From assembly GCA_944363865.1 (NCBI GenBank), contig CALVVN010000011.1, positions 1-6,661 of the forward strand: a stretch of 6,661 nt of DNA. The letters run 5' to 3'. The DNA comes from an uncultured Bacilli bacterium. GTDB lineage: Bacteria; Bacillota_I; Bacilli_A; RF39; UBA660. Below, in pieces: positions 5,684-6,661 of this stretch. The notes under the pieces are model-generated. The model did not search any database and had not been told where the DNA came from. It saw only the letters and a list, made by a program, of their open reading frames with translations. The translations under genes were made by a program, and so were the position numbers. Positions within the stretch are counted from its first letter, which is position 1. Every line of letters begins with the position of its first letter.

Positions 5684-6508
5684 TTATTCTATATTTTCAT
5701 CAGTATTTTCATCTAAATTATCATCTAAACTTGGCAACTCTTGGTCAGGTATGATTACAGTTTGACTTAATATAAAATCTTGAATATATTCACTGCTGAC
5801 AGTTGTTGCTCCTGGATTTTGTGAATAATCCTTATTTCTAGGAACCGGTATAATTTCTCCACTTAAATATGAAGCTTTTCTTAATAATAAATGCAATTCT
5901 TCTGGTACAGCAAATATTAACGAAGATGGAGAACTTAATTCAGAACTATTTTCAAAAACGTGATTTCCAGATCCATCTTTGACTGCTAAAACTTCTATAC
6001 TTTCAATTAATTTACCTAATAGCAATTTACCAGTTTCATCATTTGCAGCATAGTATAAATCAATATAATTTCCTGGAAAAATAGAATTACCATAAGTAGT
6101 TTCTGTTGTAACCGGCAAACTTACCACGGTATAACCATCTGGAATGTCTGCCCAAGCCGAATCAGGCATTTGACTCCAAGTTACTAAAGTCGATTGGTAG
6201 AATATACTTCCCATCGGAATAACTGTATTATAATTAGCATAATAACCAATAACTTGATTAATATCAGTTATAGTATTATTAGTTAGCATATTTCTAGGAA
6301 TTTCTACATAGCCAACCATATCTTGTGTTATTTCTGTTCTAGGTTGAATTTCGACTTTAGCATATGGAACCCTAACAGGATTAGTAATTTGATCTATTCT
6401 ATAATTATAGCCAAAATAAATTACCAAAATTGCACCTAAAACACAAATAATTGTAACTGTATTCTTATTAGAAAAAAATTTTTTTACCCCAACTAAAAAT
6501 CTTTGCAT
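5684..6508 (-). CDS. cpaB: CpaB/RcpC-like SAF-domain pilus assembly protein
   Basis: The 274-residue protein has a short basic N-terminus (MQRFLVGVKKFFSNK), one membrane segment at about 17-33 and an extracytoplasmic region. Residues about 47-110 fit a SAF domain (VPYAKVEIQPRTEITQDMV, 47-65), followed by the CpaB-type pattern GYTVVSLPVTTETTYGNSIFPGNYIDL, present at 125-151 with the key Gly-Asn-Tyr-Ile-Asp typical of CpaB. The tail is very acidic (residues 256-274). CpaB/RcpC works with the secretin in diderm Tad systems; here no secretin is seen, so it would act at the cell-wall face, as in monoderm Tad operons. AGGAGG lies 5 nt before the ATG, and it is the first gene after the terminator and promoter. 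The acidic end is unusual but has no known role. Confidence 0.85.
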   Translation of the reverse strand: MQRFLVGVKKFFSNKNTVTIICVLGAILVIYFGYNYRIDQITNPVRVPYAKVEIQPRTEITQDMVGYVEIPRNMLTNNTITDINQVIGYYANYNTVIPMGSIFYQSTLVTWSQMPDSAWADIPDGYTVVSLPVTTETTYGNSIFPGNYIDLYYAANDETGKLLLGKLIESIEVLAVKDGSGNHVFENSSELSSPSSLIFAVPEELHLLLRKASYLSGEIIPVPRNKDYSQNPGATTVSSEYIQDFILSQTVIIPDQELPSLDDNLDENTDENIE

Positions 6509-6513
6509 ATTTT

Positions 6514-6519
6514 CCTCCT
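6514..6519 (-). promoter_or_regulatory. Strong Shine-Dalgarno site of cpaB
   Basis: A full AGGAGG lies 5 nt before the ATG at 6508 and supports that start for the first operon gene. Confidence 0.85.
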
Positions 6520-6534
6520 ATTCTATATGTAAAT

Positions 6535-6563
6535 ATTATAAAATAAAAAATTGATAAAATCAA
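6535..6563 (-). promoter_or_regulatory. Sigma-A-like promoter of the tad operon
   Basis: TTGATT (6563-6558), a 17-bp spacer and a perfect TATAAT (6540-6535) point toward cpaB. Transcription would begin near 6528, giving a leader of about 20 nt. The -35 box and most of the spacer lie within the loop and descending arm of the terminator hairpin that ends the upstream unit. Confidence 0.75.
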
Positions 6564-6581
6564 TTCAATTTTATCAATTTT
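6545..6581 (-). terminator. Intrinsic terminator of the unit upstream of the tad operon
   Basis: On the minus strand, AAAATTGATAAAAT (6581-6568) and ATTTTATCAATTTT (6560-6547) pair perfectly over 14 bp around a 7-nt loop, with a T-rich tail continuing leftward (TTATTTT). The stem is AT-rich but long. It insulates cpaB from the gene to the right, and its right arm doubles as part of the cpaB promoter. On the plus strand the tail is interrupted by C after four T, so it is a poorer terminator in that direction. Confidence 0.8.
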
Positions 6582-6617
6582 CACTTATAGATTATCAGAC
6601 AATACAAATTATTAATA

Positions 6618-6659
6618 CTAACAATTTTCACATCCATTTGGATACTTTGACTCTTCGTA
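6618..6659 (-). CDS. Possible 3' end of an upstream gene (partial)
   Basis: One minus-strand frame entering from the right edge reads YEESKYPNGCENC and then TAG (6620-6618), 36 nt before the terminator stem. A stop at this distance from a terminator is what the end of a gene looks like, and the composition is protein-like with a CxxC pair. The piece is too short to identify. Another frame stays open to a TGA at 6583-6581 but looks less like a protein. Only the terminator gives independent support for a gene here. Confidence 0.35.
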   Translation of the reverse strand, partial: YEESKYPNGCENC

Positions 6660-6661
6660 TT

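Overview
The window comes from an AT-rich, probably monoderm bacterium using the standard genetic code. Tryptophans in the reading frames are TGG, and the long frames end normally at TAA or TAG, so a Mycoplasma-type code is unlikely. Shine-Dalgarno sites are strong (AGGAGG), promoters are consensus sigma-A-like, and the pilus operon has no outer-membrane secretin in view. A low-GC Bacillota (Bacilli-like or Clostridia-like) host is the best inference; I cannot place it more closely from sequence alone.

All genes lie on the minus strand, so the biology reads from right to left. At the far right (about 6618-6661) there may be the last codons of an unrelated upstream gene, followed by a strong intrinsic terminator (6545-6581). 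A promoter overlapping that hairpin (6535-6563) drives a Tad-type (tight adherence / Flp-like type IV) pilus operon: a CpaB-like SAF-domain membrane protein, the CpaF/TadA secretion ATPase, the inner-membrane platform proteins TadB and TadC, a short cysteine-rich pilin-like protein (with its own consensus promoter), a TadE-like pseudopilin, and a CpaE/TadZ-like protein with a degenerate P-loop. A third promoter (TTGACA-17-TAAAAT) then drives a 138-residue two-helix membrane protein that resembles VirB2/TrbC-type small pilins of conjugation systems. An intrinsic terminator at 391-426 closes the cluster.

Immediately after this terminator, in the same orientation, lies the 5' half (domains I-III, positions 390 down to 1) of a group IIC intron. 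It begins with GTGTG, its exon-binding site 1 (ATAA) is complementary to the last four exon bases (TTAT), and its insertion point just past a terminator hairpin is the hallmark of the IIC class. The intron's reverse transcriptase gene and 3' half would lie beyond the left edge.

Working together, CpaF would power assembly, TadB/TadC would form the membrane platform, the pilin and pseudopilin would be the assembled subunits, CpaE would position the machine and CpaB would act at the outer face of the membrane. Two things stand out: the pilin and the pseudopilin share a short leader, M(K/R)E(A/S)xG, suggesting a common prepilin peptidase; and a TTTACATTAAA element sits at nearly the same place upstream of both internal promoters, overlapping the preceding gene's stop codon. 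No prepilin peptidase gene is visible in the window.
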